Below are positions 33,339 to 43,023 of a stretch of DNA of 64,000 nt, in pieces. Each line of letters begins with the position of its first letter. Positions within the stretch are counted from its first letter, which is position 1. A model generated the notes under the pieces. That model saw only the letters and a program-made list of their open reading frames with translations. It made no database searches and was not told the DNA's origin. A program made the position numbers and the translations under genes. This DNA comes from Thiemannella venezuelensis (GTDB taxonomy: Bacteria; Actinomycetota; Actinomycetes; Streptosporangiales; Streptosporangiaceae), in assembly GCF_014203605.1 (NCBI RefSeq), contig NZ_JACHJJ010000003.1, positions 62,001-126,000 on the forward strand, given 5' to 3'.

Positions 33339-34502
33339 GTGCTGGGCGTGCGCACCCGACCCCGATTGACCGACCGGATGCTCCCGCTGGTCGTGGGAGC
33401 CGTCCAGGTCGCGTCCAACTACGGGGCGCAGGCCAACCAGCCCGGCCGCCTCCCGGTGGACCTCCTCGGCACCGCCCTGCTGCTGGTCGGGCCGCTCGCC
33501 CTGGCCGCGCGGCGCAGCCACCCGGTGCTCGCCCTGGCCGTCACGCTCGCCTCGACCTTCGCCTTCGTCGCCCGCGGCCACGCCTACGGCCCGATCTTCT
33601 TCAGTCCCCTCATCGCGCTCCATTTCACCGTCGTCCTCGGCCACCGGCGCACCGCCTGGGCCGCCTCGGCGGTGGCCTACGCGTTCCTCGTCGCCTACAC
33701 GACCTGGCTGGCGCCCGTCCCCAGCCCCGGTCTCTGGCACGACCTCGGGATAGCGGCCGTCCTGGGGACCGTCCTGGCCGTGGGGGAGTTCGCCAGGGCC
33801 AGGACGGAGCGGGCGGCCGAGCGTGCGCGGGTGGTCGCGGAGGAGTCGCGGCGGCAGGTCAGCGAGGAGCGGCTGACCATGGCCCAGGAGCTGCACGACG
33901 TGCTCGCCCACAACATCTCGCTCATCCACGTGCAGGCCTCCACCGCGCTGCACCTGATCGACGACCACCCCGAGCAGGCCCGCACCGCGCTCACCGCGAT
34001 CAAGCAGGCGTCCAAGGACGTGCTGACCGAGATGCGCTCGCTGATCGGCGTGCTCCGCGACGACGCGCCACGCTCCCCGACGGCCGGGCTGGACGGCCTG
34101 GAGGAGCTGGCCGGGCGGAGCGGCCTCGACGTCACCCGGCGCGTCACCGGCCGGGCCAGGCCGCTGCCGTCCGGGGTGGACCTGGCCGGATACCGCATCG
34201 TGCAGGAGTCCCTCACCAACGTCGTCCGGCACGCCCCCGGCTCCGCGGTCGAGGTCCTGCTGGAGTACGGCGCCCGCGAGCTGCTGGTCCGGGTCACCGA
34301 CTCCGGTGACGGGACCCCCGCCGAGAGCCTGGGCGGAGGCAACGGCATCCCCGGCATGAAGGAGCGGGCCGCTGCCCTGGGAGGGACGCTGGCCGCCGGG
34401 CGCCACGGGCGCGGCTTCCGCGTCGAGGCCCGTCTGCCGATCCCGGAGGAGGCGCCGCGCCCCTCGGAGGAGACATCCCGGACACCGGAGGAGACACCGT
34501 GA
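33339..34502 (+). CDS. NarL-type sensor histidine kinase
   Basis: A 387-residue HisKA_3-type kinase. The N-terminal half holds four to five membrane helices without an outer sensor domain. The dimerisation region has the phospho-acceptor His in MAQELHDVLAHNISLIHVQ, and the ATPase domain has YRIVQESLTNVVRHA, VRVTDSGDG and GGGNGIPGMKERAAALGG. The tail is Pro/Glu-rich. GTG 33339 is chosen for GGGGG about 8 bases upstream; GTG 33348 is an alternative. It is coupled by a GTGA overlap to the response regulator. Confidence 0.92.
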   Translation: MLGVRTRPRLTDRMLPLVVGAVQVASNYGAQANQPGRLPVDLLGTALLLVGPLALAARRSHPVLALAVTLASTFAFVARGHAYGPIFFSPLIALHFTVVLGHRRTAWAASAVAYAFLVAYTTWLAPVPSPGLWHDLGIAAVLGTVLAVGEFARARTERAAERARVVAEESRRQVSEERLTMAQELHDVLAHNISLIHVQASTALHLIDDHPEQARTALTAIKQASKDVLTEMRSLIGVLRDDAPRSPTAGLDGLEELAGRSGLDVTRRVTGRARPLPSGVDLAGYRIVQESLTNVVRHAPGSAVEVLLEYGARELLVRVTDSGDGTPAESLGGGNGIPGMKERAAALGGTLAAGRHGRGFRVEARLPIPEEAPRPSEETSRTPEETP

Positions 34503-35146
34503 TCAGCATCCTTCTCGCCGACGACCAGGCCCTGGTCAGGGCCGGGTTCCGGGCGCTGCTCGACGCCCAGCCCGGGATGACCGTGGTGGCCGAGGCCGCC
34601 GACGGGGCCGAGGCCCTGGCCCTGGCCGCCGAGCACCGGCCGGACGTGGTCCTGATGGACGTCCGGATGCCCGGCATGGACGGCCTGGAGGCCACCCGGC
34701 GGATGCCCCCGGGACCGAAGATCGTCATCCTGACCACGTTCGAGCTGGACGAGTACGTCTTCGAGGCCCTGCGCAACGGCGCCAGCGGCTTCCTGGTCAA
34801 GGACACCGAGCCCGCCGAGCTGATCCAGGCCGTCCGCGTCGTCGCCGCCGGAGACGCCCTGCTCTCCCCCGGCGTGACCCGCCGCCTCATCGCCGAGTAC
34901 GCCAGCCGCGCCAAGCGGCCCGACTCCTCGCTGGACCTGTCCCCGCTCACCGACCGGGAGCGCGAGGTCCTCGCCCTCGTCGGCACCGGCATGACCAACG
35001 ACGAGATCGCCGGGAAGCTCTTCATGAGCCCGGCCACCGCCAAGACCCACGTCAGCCGGACCATGATGAAGCTGCACGCCCGGGACCGCGCCCAGCTCGT
35101 CGTCATCGCCTACGAGACCGGCCTGGTCCGCCCCGGCTGGTCCTGA
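34499..35146 (+). CDS. NarL/LuxR-family response regulator
   Basis: A 215-residue response regulator. The receiver has DDQALVR, phospho-acceptor Asp in DVVLMDVRMPGMDG and Lys in GFLVKDTEP; the C-terminal LuxR helix-turn-helix is LTDREREVLALVGTGMTNDEIAGKLF then TAKTHVSRTMMKL. The start codon overlaps the kinase stop, so the two are made as a pair. No target genes are obvious beside it. Confidence 0.95.
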   Translation: MISILLADDQALVRAGFRALLDAQPGMTVVAEAADGAEALALAAEHRPDVVLMDVRMPGMDGLEATRRMPPGPKIVILTTFELDEYVFEALRNGASGFLVKDTEPAELIQAVRVVAAGDALLSPGVTRRLIAEYASRAKRPDSSLDLSPLTDREREVLALVGTGMTNDEIAGKLFMSPATAKTHVSRTMMKLHARDRAQLVVIAYETGLVRPGWS

Positions 35147-35365
35147 GTCCTCGCGATCCGATCAGGCGTTCGCGATCCCGGGCCGGTCGGCTTCACCCTC
35201 GGCACCCCGGTCTTCGCCAGGGCCCTCGGAGAGGCCCGGCGCCCGCACCGCCGATGATGATGACGATGACGATGGGTGAGCAAAGTGTTACTGTTCGCCT
35301 CGGCTTGCCGCGGTTAGCGTTCGATCCGTGGGGATCTGCATCACGACCACGGCCGCCCGCTGAGC

Positions 35366-36418
35366 GTGGAGCCGGTCGCGCTGTTCGTCGGGGGGCTCGC
35401 CACCGGTCTGGTGGCGGGCACCGCCTCGTGTACGGCCGTGCAGGGCGGCCTGCTCGCGGGGCTGGCCACCGGGGCACCACCGGCGCGGAGCGGCTGCTGC
35501 CAGGCCTCCTCCGGCCTGTCCGGCACGGGAGCCGTCGCCCTCTTCCTCACCGGGCGCCTCACCTCCCACCTCGCGGCCGGGACGCTTCTCGGGTTGCTGG
35601 GCTCGGCCGTACGGCTCTCCCCGGGAGCGCGGGCGGTGCTGCTGGTCGCGGCAGGACTCGCGGTCATCGGGTTCGGGCTCCGGGCCTTCGCCCGCGCGCC
35701 CGCCCGCCGGGGGGCCGGGCCGGAACCCGCCGCACCCGCCCGCGGATCCGCCGGACCCGGCGCCGCGGCGCGCGGTCCCTCCGAGTCCAGCCCGGCGCCG
35801 CCCGGTTCCGCCGGCCGTGCGGGAGTGCCGCCGGGCGCCGGACGGGCCGTGCTGCTCGGGGCGGCGACGGTGCTGCTGCCCTGCGGGGTCACGCTCAGCG
35901 CCGAGACGGTCGCGGTCTCCAGCGGCTCCGCGCTGGGCGGGGCCGCGGTCATGGCGGGCTTCGCCGCGGGCACCGCCCCCGCGTTCGCGCTGCTCGGGCT
36001 CGCGTTGCGCCGGGCGGCGTCCACCCGGCTGGCGGCCCTGGCGGGAGTGCTGGCGCTGGCCGCCGGGGTGTGGACCGTCACCTCGGGGCTGCGCCTGGGC
36101 GGCTGGCTCCCCGGTCCGGCCGCCCCGGCCGCGGCGGCGGACACCGCGCCGCGGCCGGTCCTCGCCGGCGGCGTGCAGCGGATCGACCTCTGGGCGACGG
36201 ACCGCGGGTACCGCCCCGGCATCGTGGCGGCGCGCGCGGGCGTGCCCGTCGAACTGGTCTTCCGCGTCGCGGGCGACCCGGGCTGCGCGCGGACGCTCAC
36301 CGTCGAGGGCCGCGACGTGCCGCTCCCCGCCGTCGTGCGGCTCGGCCCGCGACCCGCGGGGACGCTCCGCTACAGCTGCTCGATGGGGATGTACGCGGGC
36401 TTCGTCGTCTTCTCCTGA
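35366..36418 (+). CDS. TauE/DsbD-like membrane protein with cupredoxin-like C-terminal domain
   Basis: A 350-residue polytopic protein. Two blocks of three helices (~5-110 and ~160-245) are separated by a long Ala/Gly/Pro-rich loop, as in the sulfite-exporter/DsbD-like metal transport family; each half has a Cys motif in a helix (GTASCTAVQGG and LLPCGVTLS). Residues ~265-350 form a small beta domain with GYRPGIVAARAGVPVELVF and an LRYSCSMGMYAGFVVF end, like cupredoxin_1 domains. The combination suggests copper or other metal handling at the membrane. Start GTG 35366 has a weak ribosome site and lies two bases after the stop of an 11-codon frame (35328-35363). Confidence 0.8.
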   Translation: MEPVALFVGGLATGLVAGTASCTAVQGGLLAGLATGAPPARSGCCQASSGLSGTGAVALFLTGRLTSHLAAGTLLGLLGSAVRLSPGARAVLLVAAGLAVIGFGLRAFARAPARRGAGPEPAAPARGSAGPGAAARGPSESSPAPPGSAGRAGVPPGAGRAVLLGAATVLLPCGVTLSAETVAVSSGSALGGAAVMAGFAAGTAPAFALLGLALRRAASTRLAALAGVLALAAGVWTVTSGLRLGGWLPGPAAPAAAADTAPRPVLAGGVQRIDLWATDRGYRPGIVAARAGVPVELVFRVAGDPGCARTLTVEGRDVPLPAVVRLGPRPAGTLRYSCSMGMYAGFVVFS

Positions 36419-36503
36419 ACGTTCCCCGGCACGGAGGTTCTGATTACGCTCCGCTTACGATCGATTACATGCGATCCTGTGGACTGTCAGGCAGGAGGAT
36501 GAC

Positions 36504-37970
36504 ATGGGTTGGTGGCCGGGTGAGCCGGAGACGACCGCGGTCCGGGTGCCCGCCCCCCGGGGCGCCCGGCACGAGCAGGGACACGAGCCCGGCGGCGACG
36601 ATCCGGCCGTCCTGCTGGTGGCGGCGCAGGCGGGTGACGCGCGTGCCGCGCACCTGCTCGGGCGGCACCACGCGCAGCGCGGGGACCGTTCGGCGGCGCG
36701 GCACTGGTGGGAGCGGGCGGCCGCCGCGGGCAGCACCGACAGCGCCTACAACCTCGGCGTCTGGCACGAGAAGCACGGCAGCCTCGGCGAGGCCGTGCGC
36801 TGGTACGAACGGGCCGCGGGCACCGGCGACACCGAGGCCGCGCTGAACCTGGCGACGCTGCTGATGGAGCAGCTCGGCGAGCTGGCCGCCGCCCGGCGGT
36901 GGTTCGAGACCGCGGCCCTCTCGGGCTCGCGGAGCGCGGCCCGCCGGCTGGCGCTGATCCACGAGGACGACGGCGATCTGAAGACCGCCGGGGAGTGGCA
37001 CCGGCGGGCCGCCCTGGACGGCGACCTGGCCTCCGGGCACGACCTGGGCTTCCTCTCCTACGCCTCCGGCGAGGAGGAGGAGACGCTGCGCTGGTGGGAG
37101 CTGGCCGCCCGGGGCGGGCACGCCGACGCCGCCTACCATCTCGGCCTGCTCCTGGCGGCCAACCGCGACCCGGAGGGCGCCGAGGCGTTCTACCGGCTCG
37201 CCGCGGGCAGCGAGCACCCCGGGGCCGCCTCGCAGCTCGGCGGGATCGCGCTCACCCGGGGCGACCTGCGCACCGCCCGCGCCTGGTTCGAGCGGGCCGC
37301 CTGCGCCGGGCGGGCGGACGACCAGCGGACGGCCGGGTTCGTGTGCGTGGAACTGGGCGACGCCCAGGCGGCCGGCCACTGGTTCGGCCGGGCCGCGGCC
37401 TCCGGCGACCCGGAGGCGGCCTTCGACCTCGGCCTGCTGCTCATCGCGGAGCAGGGCGACCTGCAGGGCGGGGAGCACTGGTTCCGTCAGGCGGCACGGG
37501 CCGGGCACCGGCGGGCCGCGGCCGAGCTCGCCTCCCTGCTCGCGACGACCGGGTCCCCGTACAGCGCCCGCGACCTGCCGGGACCCCTCGCGGCCGGGGC
37601 GGGATCTCCCGCGGACGAGACCGGGTCGCCGGCCCCGGTCTGGGGCCGGATCGCCGAACCCGAGCTCGTCGCCCGCGCGGAGCTGGCGGCCGCCGCGGTG
37701 GCCCAGCGGGGCGGGCTCCCGCTCAGGGCCGGGGACCTGACGGAGATCCTCTGCACCTGGGATCTGGTGACCCGGCCGCTGCGCGACCACGCCGGCGCCG
37801 TGAGCTGGCTGACCACGCGGAGCGGGCTGCACCCGGAGGCGATCGAGCACCTGGGCTCGGTCCGGGCGACGCTGCTCCGGCCGGGCAGCGCCCCCTGGCC
37901 GACACCGGCCGAGGTCGAGCACGTCCTGGTCACGGCCCGCGACCTGCGGACCCGGCTCGGCCTCCGCTGA
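36504..37970 (+). CDS. Sel1/TPR-repeat protein
   Basis: A 488-residue soluble protein made almost wholly of ~36-residue Sel1-like helical repeats (residues ~30-350), for example DSAYNLGVWHEKHGSLGEAVRWYERAAGTGDTE is one unit with the A-x2-LG and WYERAA signatures; about nine repeats are visible. A separate helical C-terminal domain (~385-488) contains ITE-like LTEILCTWDLVTRPL. Sel1 proteins are adaptors for protein complexes. No partner is evident among neighbours and the gene seems monocistronic. Confidence 0.88.
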   Translation: MGWWPGEPETTAVRVPAPRGARHEQGHEPGGDDPAVLLVAAQAGDARAAHLLGRHHAQRGDRSAARHWWERAAAAGSTDSAYNLGVWHEKHGSLGEAVRWYERAAGTGDTEAALNLATLLMEQLGELAAARRWFETAALSGSRSAARRLALIHEDDGDLKTAGEWHRRAALDGDLASGHDLGFLSYASGEEEETLRWWELAARGGHADAAYHLGLLLAANRDPEGAEAFYRLAAGSEHPGAASQLGGIALTRGDLRTARAWFERAACAGRADDQRTAGFVCVELGDAQAAGHWFGRAAASGDPEAAFDLGLLLIAEQGDLQGGEHWFRQAARAGHRRAAAELASLLATTGSPYSARDLPGPLAAGAGSPADETGSPAPVWGRIAEPELVARAELAAAAVAQRGGLPLRAGDLTEILCTWDLVTRPLRDHAGAVSWLTTRSGLHPEAIEHLGSVRATLLRPGSAPWPTPAEVEHVLVTARDLRTRLGLR

Positions 37971-38033
37971 ACGGCGCACGCCCCGCACCGGCCGCCCCGC
38001 ACCGGGCGACGCCGGTCCGGGGCGGCCCGGAGA

Positions 38034-39149
38034 TCAGGCGGAGAGGACCTCGGAGACCGGGGTGAACGGCAGGCCGAGCGCGACCGCGACCGGCTCGTTG
38101 GTGAGCAGGCCGGCGTGGGTGTTGAGGCCCGGGGCGAGGGCGGCGTCCTGCGCCAGGGCGGCCTTCCAGCCCAGGTTCGCGAGCTTGACCGCGTACGGCA
38201 GGGTCGCGTTGGTCAGCGCGTAGGTGGAGGTGTTGGCCACCGAGCCCGGCATGTTGGCCACGCAGTAGAAGATCGAGTTGTGGACCGTGTAGGTCGGCTC
38301 GGCGTGCGTGGTCGGGCGGGAGTCCTCGAAGCAGCCGCCCTGGTCGATCGCGATGTCGACGAGCACGGAGCCCGGCTTCATCCGGGAGACCAGGTCGTTG
38401 GAGACGAGGGTCGGAGCCTTGGCGCCCGGGATCAGCACCGCGCCGATGACCAGGTCGGCGTCCAGGACCTCCTTCTCGATCGCGTACGAGGTCGAGACGA
38501 GGGTCTTCAGCCGGCCCTGGTAGATGGCGTCGATGGAGCGCAGGCGGTCGATGTTGAGGTCGAGGACGGTGACGTCCGCGCCCATGCCGACGGCGATCTG
38601 CGCGGCGTTGAGGCCGGAGACGCCGGCGCCGATGACGACGACCTTGGCCGGGGCCACGCCGGGCACGCCGCCGGGCAGCACGCCGCGCCCGCCGTTGAAG
38701 CGCATCAGGTTGTAGGCGCCGACCTGCGGGGCGAGGCGGCCCGCGACCTCCGACATCGGGGCGAGCAGCGGCAGGGTGTTGCCGACCTGGACGGTCTCGT
38801 AGGCGATGCCGGTGACCTGCCGCTCCAGCAGGGCCTCGGCGCACGCCTTGCCGGCCGCCAGGTGCAGGTAGGTGAAGAGCACCTGGCCGGGGCGCATGCG
38901 GTGGTACTCCTCCGCGATGGGCTCCTTGACCTTGAGGATCATGTCGGCCTCGCCCCACACCGCGTCGGCGGTGTCGAGGATCTTGGCACCGGCCGCGAGG
39001 TAGTCCTCGTCGGGCAGGTGCGAGCCGAGGCCGGCGCCGCGCTGGATGACCACCTCGTGGCCGTGCCGGACCAGCTCGTGCACGCCCGCCGGGGTGGCCG
39101 CGACACGGTACTCGTGGTTCTTGACCTCGGTGGGGACACCGATCTTCAC
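38034..39149 (-). CDS. ald: Alanine dehydrogenase
   Basis: A 371-residue NAD-dependent alanine dehydrogenase of normal family length. The N-terminal [16 protein letters not shown] with substrate-binding Arg, HxxG-rich VIQRGAG, KVKEP, the Rossmann loop [14 protein letters not shown] and the [18 protein letters not shown] block are all present. It interconverts L-alanine and pyruvate plus ammonia. It lies 47 bp downstream of a class III aminotransferase that probably uses pyruvate as amino acceptor, so it would recycle the alanine formed. GTG start with GAAAGGA ribosome site. Confidence 0.97.
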   Translation of the reverse strand: MKIGVPTEVKNHEYRVAATPAGVHELVRHGHEVVIQRGAGLGSHLPDEDYLAAGAKILDTADAVWGEADMILKVKEPIAEEYHRMRPGQVLFTYLHLAAGKACAEALLERQVTGIAYETVQVGNTLPLLAPMSEVAGRLAPQVGAYNLMRFNGGRGVLPGGVPGVAPAKVVVIGAGVSGLNAAQIAVGMGADVTVLDLNIDRLRSIDAIYQGRLKTLVSTSYAIEKEVLDADLVIGAVLIPGAKAPTLVSNDLVSRMKPGSVLVDIAIDQGGCFEDSRPTTHAEPTYTVHNSIFYCVANMPGSVANTSTYALTNATLPYAVKLANLGWKAALAQDAALAPGLNTHAGLLTNEPVAVALGLPFTPVSEVLSA

Positions 39150-39196
39150 AGGGGTTTCCTTTCAGGAGTTGCGACGGAAGAGGAGGGCGGAGCCGT

Positions 39197-40591
39197 TCAG
39201 AGCCGGTTCCATGCCTCGGTGAGCACGGAGCGGAGGATCGACTCGATCTCGTCGAACTCCTTGGGGCCGCAGATGAGCGGGGGCGCGAGCTGGACCACGG
39301 GGTCGCCGCGGTCGTCGGCGCGGCAGTACAGGCCCGCGTCGAAGAGGGCCTTGGAGAGGAAGCCGCGGAGCATGCGCTCGGACTCGTCCGCGCTGAAGGT
39401 CTCCTTGGTCGCCTTGTCCTTGACGAGCTCGATGCCCCAGAAGAATCCGGAGCCGCGCACGTCGCCGACGATCGGCAGGTCGTGGAGACGCTCGAGGGTG
39501 GCGCGGAAGACCGGCTCGTTACGGGTCACGTGGCCGAGCAGGTCCTCGCGCTCGAAGAGGTCGAGGTTGGCCAGCGCCACCGCCGCGGAGACGGGGTGGC
39601 CGCCGAAGGTGTAGCCGTGGGCGAACATCTCGGTGCCGTTCTTGAACGGCTCGAAGAGGCGCTCGGAGGCGATCATCGCGCCGATCGGCGAGTAGCCGCT
39701 GGTCATGCCCTTGGCGCAGGTGATGATGTCGGGGACGTAGTCGAACTTCTGCCCGCCGAACATGGTGCCCAGGCGGCCGAAGGCGCAGATGACCTCGTCG
39801 GAGACGAGCAGCACGTCGTACTCGTCGCAGATCTCGCGCAGGCGCTGGAAGTAGCCGGGCGGGGGCGGGAAGCAGCCGCCGGCGTTCTGCACCGGCTCGA
39901 CGAAGACGGCGGCCACGGTGTCCGGGCCCTCCATCTCGATGGCGCGGGCGACGCGCTCGGCGGCCCAGTAGCCGTACTGCTCCGGGGTCATTCCGGCCAC
40001 GCCGGTGATCTCGTCGGCGCGGTAGTGGTTGGTGTTCGGCACCCGGACCGAGCCCGGCACCAGCGGCTCGAACATCTGCTTGAAGAGCGGGATGCCGGTG
40101 ATCGACAGGGCGCCCTGCGGGGTGCCGTGGTAGGCGATCTGGCGGCTGATGACCTTGTGCTTGAGCGGCTTGCCGGTCATCTTGTAGTACTGCTTGGCGA
40201 GCTTCCACGCGGTCTCGACGGCCTCGCCGCCGCCGGTGGTGAAGAAGACCCGGTTGAGGTCGCCGGGGGTCTGCTCGGCCAGGCGCTGGGCGAGCTCGGC
40301 GGCCTTGGGGTGCGCGTACGACCACAGCGGGAAGAACGCCAGTTCCTGGGCCTGCTTGGCGGCGGCCTCGGCGAGCTCGCTGCGGCCGTGCCCGGCCTGG
40401 ACGACGAACAGGCCGGCCAGACCGTCGAGGTAGCGCTTGCCGTGGATGTCGTAGACGTAGGCGCCCTCACCCCGAACGATCATCGGGACCTCGGCGTCCG
40501 CGTAGGAGCCGTGCCGGGTGAAGTGCATCCACAGGTTGTCCTGCGCGGCCTTCATGACCGAAGCCACGTCGGTGTTCTCGGGGTACGTCAT
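39197..40591 (-). CDS. Class III PLP aminotransferase (omega-amino acid/pyruvate type)
   Basis: A 464-residue fold-type I, class III transaminase. It has the GLFVVQAGHGRSELAEAA region, FFTTGGGEAVETAWKLA, the aspartate motif LLVSDEVICAFGRLG, and the PLP lysine in DIITCAKGMTSGYSPIGA. Pairing with alanine dehydrogenase supports a pyruvate-dependent role such as taurine, beta-alanine, GABA or polyamine transamination. The 298-bp upstream gap to the peptidase gene must hold the promoters of both; no recognisable operator was found in it. Confidence 0.92.
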   Translation of the reverse strand: MTYPENTDVASVMKAAQDNLWMHFTRHGSYADAEVPMIVRGEGAYVYDIHGKRYLDGLAGLFVVQAGHGRSELAEAAAKQAQELAFFPLWSYAHPKAAELAQRLAEQTPGDLNRVFFTTGGGEAVETAWKLAKQYYKMTGKPLKHKVISRQIAYHGTPQGALSITGIPLFKQMFEPLVPGSVRVPNTNHYRADEITGVAGMTPEQYGYWAAERVARAIEMEGPDTVAAVFVEPVQNAGGCFPPPPGYFQRLREICDEYDVLLVSDEVICAFGRLGTMFGGQKFDYVPDIITCAKGMTSGYSPIGAMIASERLFEPFKNGTEMFAHGYTFGGHPVSAAVALANLDLFEREDLLGHVTRNEPVFRATLERLHDLPIVGDVRGSGFFWGIELVKDKATKETFSADESERMLRGFLSKALFDAGLYCRADDRGDPVVQLAPPLICGPKEFDEIESILRSVLTEAWNRL

Positions 40592-40889
40592 CGCTATCTT
40601 CCCTCAGTGAGCTGGGCTTCCCACAGTGTGCATGCCGGAGGCCCTTTTGCCAAGTGAAAGCGTGGGTTCATGGTGTAAGAACCTCGGAATCCGCAAAACG
40701 CTCATGTAACAACGACGAAATCCGCGCTCACCGACCAGCGGTGGAGCGGCCCCGGACGGCACGGTTCCGCCGGGCGGAACCACGGGGCAGGAGAGGGAGG
40801 CGGACGCACCCGCCCGCCGGGTGGGCACGGCCGCCCGCCGCCTGTGCTGCAATAGGCGCAGACCACATACTGAGATGCGAGGGAACGTC

Positions 40890-42239
40890 GTGACTCCTGA
40901 CGAGATCGAAGGCGCCGTCGACGCAGGCCTGCCCCGGGCGATCGAAGACCTCAAGCGGCTCGTCTCCATCCCCTCCGTGGCCTTCCCCGGCCACCCGGAT
41001 GAGCCCGTGCACGCGGCCGCGGCGGCCACCGAGGAGCTGCTGCGCAGCGCCGGGCTCCCGGAGGTCCGGCAGATCCCGGTGGACGGGAGCTTCCCGGCCG
41101 TCTACGCCGAGGCCCCGGCGCCTCCCGGCGCCCCGACCGTGCTGCTCTACGCGCACTACGACGTCCAGCCCGCGGGCGACCCGGCGCTCTGGCGCACCCC
41201 GGCCTTCGAGCCGACCGAGGTCGACGGCGCGATCCACGGCCGCGGCGCCGCCGACGACAAGTCGGGCGTCATCTCCCACGTCGCGGCGCTGCGCACCTTC
41301 GAGGGCCGGTTCCCGGTCGGGATCAAGGTCATCATCGAGGGCCAGGAGGAGTACGCCGGGGAGCGCCTGGAGGCGTTCGTCGAGCGCAACCCCGAACTGG
41401 TGAGGGCCGACGCGATCATCGTCGCCGACACCGGCAACCCCCGGGTGGGCGACCCGTCGGTGACCACCTCGCTGCGCGGCATGGGCGCGTTCACCGTGGA
41501 GGTGCGCACCCTGGAGGAGTCGCTGCACAGCGGCTCGTTCGGCGGCGCGGCCCCGGACGCCCTGGCGGCGCTGATCCGGATGCTGGCCGCCCTGCACGAC
41601 GACCACGGCGACATCCGCGTGCCCGGCCTGCCGCGCGGCACCTTCCTGGGCACCGGCCCCTCCGAGGAGGAGTTCCGCGAGACCGCGGGCGTGCTGGACG
41701 GCGTCTCGCTGGTGGGGTCAGGCTCGCTGGCCGACCGGCTCTGGGCCTCCTACGCCATCACCGTCACCGGCCTGGACGTGCCGACCGTCTCCGGTGCGAT
41801 CAACGCGGTCCAGGCGGTCGCCCGCGCCCGCGTCACGGTGCGGGTCCCCCCGGCGGGCGACCCCAAGACGACGATCGAGGCGGTGGTCGACTTCCTCGAC
41901 CAGGTCGCCCCGTGGGGCGTCAAGGTGAGCTTCACCGACTACGTGCTCGGCTCGGGATTCCTCTCCGACACCGGCGGCACCGCCCGCTCCGCGCTGAACC
42001 GGTCCATGGAGCGCGCCTACGGCCGCCCGCCGCGCGACGTGGGGGCCGGCGGCTCGATCCCGCTGGTCTCCACGTTCGTCAGGCAGTTCCCGGCCGCCGA
42101 GATCCTCCTCTTCGGCGCCGAGGACGACGGCGCCGCGATCCACGCGCCCAACGAGCGGGTCGTCGTCGAGGAGCTCCGCCGTACGATCCTCTCCGAGGCG
42201 CTCTTCCTCCAGGAGTACGGCACCGCGACCACCGGCTGA
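40890..42239 (+). CDS. M20-family dipeptidase/peptidase
   Basis: A 449-residue zinc metallopeptidase. Metal ligands and catalytic residues are visible in LLYAHYDVQPAG, GRGAADDKSGV, IIEGQEEYAG and the C-terminal DDGAAIHAPNERVVVEEL. An inserted dimerisation domain (residues ~185-320) is present, as in carnosinase-like dipeptidases. The enzyme probably cleaves small peptides in the cytoplasm. GTG 40890 is preceded by GAGGGA; an ATG at 40875 is an alternative. A clear intrinsic terminator follows the stop. Confidence 0.93.
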   Translation: MTPDEIEGAVDAGLPRAIEDLKRLVSIPSVAFPGHPDEPVHAAAAATEELLRSAGLPEVRQIPVDGSFPAVYAEAPAPPGAPTVLLYAHYDVQPAGDPALWRTPAFEPTEVDGAIHGRGAADDKSGVISHVAALRTFEGRFPVGIKVIIEGQEEYAGERLEAFVERNPELVRADAIIVADTGNPRVGDPSVTTSLRGMGAFTVEVRTLEESLHSGSFGGAAPDALAALIRMLAALHDDHGDIRVPGLPRGTFLGTGPSEEEFRETAGVLDGVSLVGSGSLADRLWASYAITVTGLDVPTVSGAINAVQAVARARVTVRVPPAGDPKTTIEAVVDFLDQVAPWGVKVSFTDYVLGSGFLSDTGGTARSALNRSMERAYGRPPRDVGAGGSIPLVSTFVRQFPAAEILLFGAEDDGAAIHAPNERVVVEELRRTILSEALFLQEYGTATTG

Positions 42240-42250
42240 CGCGGGGCGTG

Positions 42251-42281
42251 AAGCCCCACCCCCTTCCGGGGTGGGGCTTTT
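42251..42281 (+). terminator. Intrinsic terminator after the M20 peptidase gene
   Basis: AAGCCCCACCCC (42251-42262) and GGGGTGGGGCTT (42268-42279) form a perfect 12-bp stem with a 5-base loop, running into TTTT. Confidence 0.92.
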
Positions 42282-42299
42282 CCACGTGATAGCTTTTGT

Positions 42300-42313
42300 A
42301 CTGACCAGTCAGT
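42300..42313. promoter_or_regulatory. TetR-type operator ahead of the ABC/YhgE operon
   Basis: ACTGACCAGTCAGT has perfect 6-bp arms around CA and sits just before the AAAGGAGG ribosome site (42317-42324). This is the typical form of operators for TetR regulators of drug or lipid export; the TetR gene at the 3' end of the same operon is the obvious candidate to bind it. Confidence 0.75.
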
Positions 42314-42330
42314 TCTAAAGGAGGTGCCCG

Positions 42331-43023
42331 ATGCCCCAGGGGGCCGCGGTGCAGGCGTGCGAACTGTCCCTCAGGAGCGGGCACGGCTGGGTCTACCGTG
42401 ACGTCGGCCTGGAGGCCGGACCGGGCGGCCTGACCGCCGTCGCCGGGCAGGCGGGCAGCGGGCGCACCAGCCTGCTGCTCACGCTGGCCGGCCGGATGAG
42501 GCCGACCGGGGGCACCCTCACCGTCGCCGGGCGCACCGGGCCGCGGGCGATCCGGCGGGTCGCCGCGCTCGGCCTGGTCGACGGGGTCAACGACCTGGAG
42601 AAGGCGCTGACCGTCCGCGAGCACGTGCGCGAACGGTCGCGCGGGCTGTTCTGGAACGCCGGGAGCGCCCGGCACGCCGCCGCGGCCATGGAGCGGGCGG
42701 GGCTGGGGCTGTCCCCCGAGGACCGGACGCTGATCCGCGACCTCGGCCGCGAGCAGCGGGTGCGCCTGGGGATCGCGCTGGCCCTGCTCGACGGACCCGG
42801 CCTGCTGGTCCTCGACAACGTGGACCACGGCCTGCCCGCCGACCGGCGGGACGCGCTCTGGGCGACGCTGGAGGAGCTGGCCGGGCAGGGGCTGACGGTG
42901 ATCGCCTCCTGCACCGAGAGCCCTGCGGCCCGGACGGTGCGCCTCCCGGCGGCGGAGACCGGGGACGACGGGACCGCGGCGCACGCCGTACGGGCCGGGG
43001 AGAGCGGGGAGCGGGAGCGATGA
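42331..43023 (+). CDS. Degenerate ABC-type ATPase partner of YhgE/Pip protein
   Basis: A 230-residue ABC ATPase-like protein with altered motifs. Walker A reads GQAGSGRTS, where Arg replaces the catalytic Lys; Walker B ends LLVLDNVD, with Asn in place of the catalytic Glu; the LSGGQ signature is replaced by REQRVRLGIALALL. ATP hydrolysis is therefore doubtful, though nucleotide binding may persist. It is the first gene of an operon with YhgE/Pip and TetR (ATGA overlap with the next gene), starting after a TetR-like operator. A regulatory or assembly role for the membrane protein is likely. Confidence 0.82.
   Translation: MPQGAAVQACELSLRSGHGWVYRDVGLEAGPGGLTAVAGQAGSGRTSLLLTLAGRMRPTGGTLTVAGRTGPRAIRRVAALGLVDGVNDLEKALTVREHVRERSRGLFWNAGSARHAAAAMERAGLGLSPEDRTLIRDLGREQRVRLGIALALLDGPGLLVLDNVDHGLPADRRDALWATLEELAGQGLTVIASCTESPAARTVRLPAAETGDDGTAAHAVRAGESGERER

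Noticed and set aside
31446-34406. 986-codon minus-strand open frame overlapping the gamma-glutamyltransferase and the two-component genes
   Set aside because: Low-complexity translation without domains; the overlapping genes have clear catalytic motifs.
35193-35480. Minus-strand frame with an Ile/Val-rich stretch from CAT/ATG trinucleotide runs
   Set aside because: It comes from the ATG/ACG trinucleotide repeat at 35253-35276 and overlaps the start of the membrane protein gene; no ribosome site.
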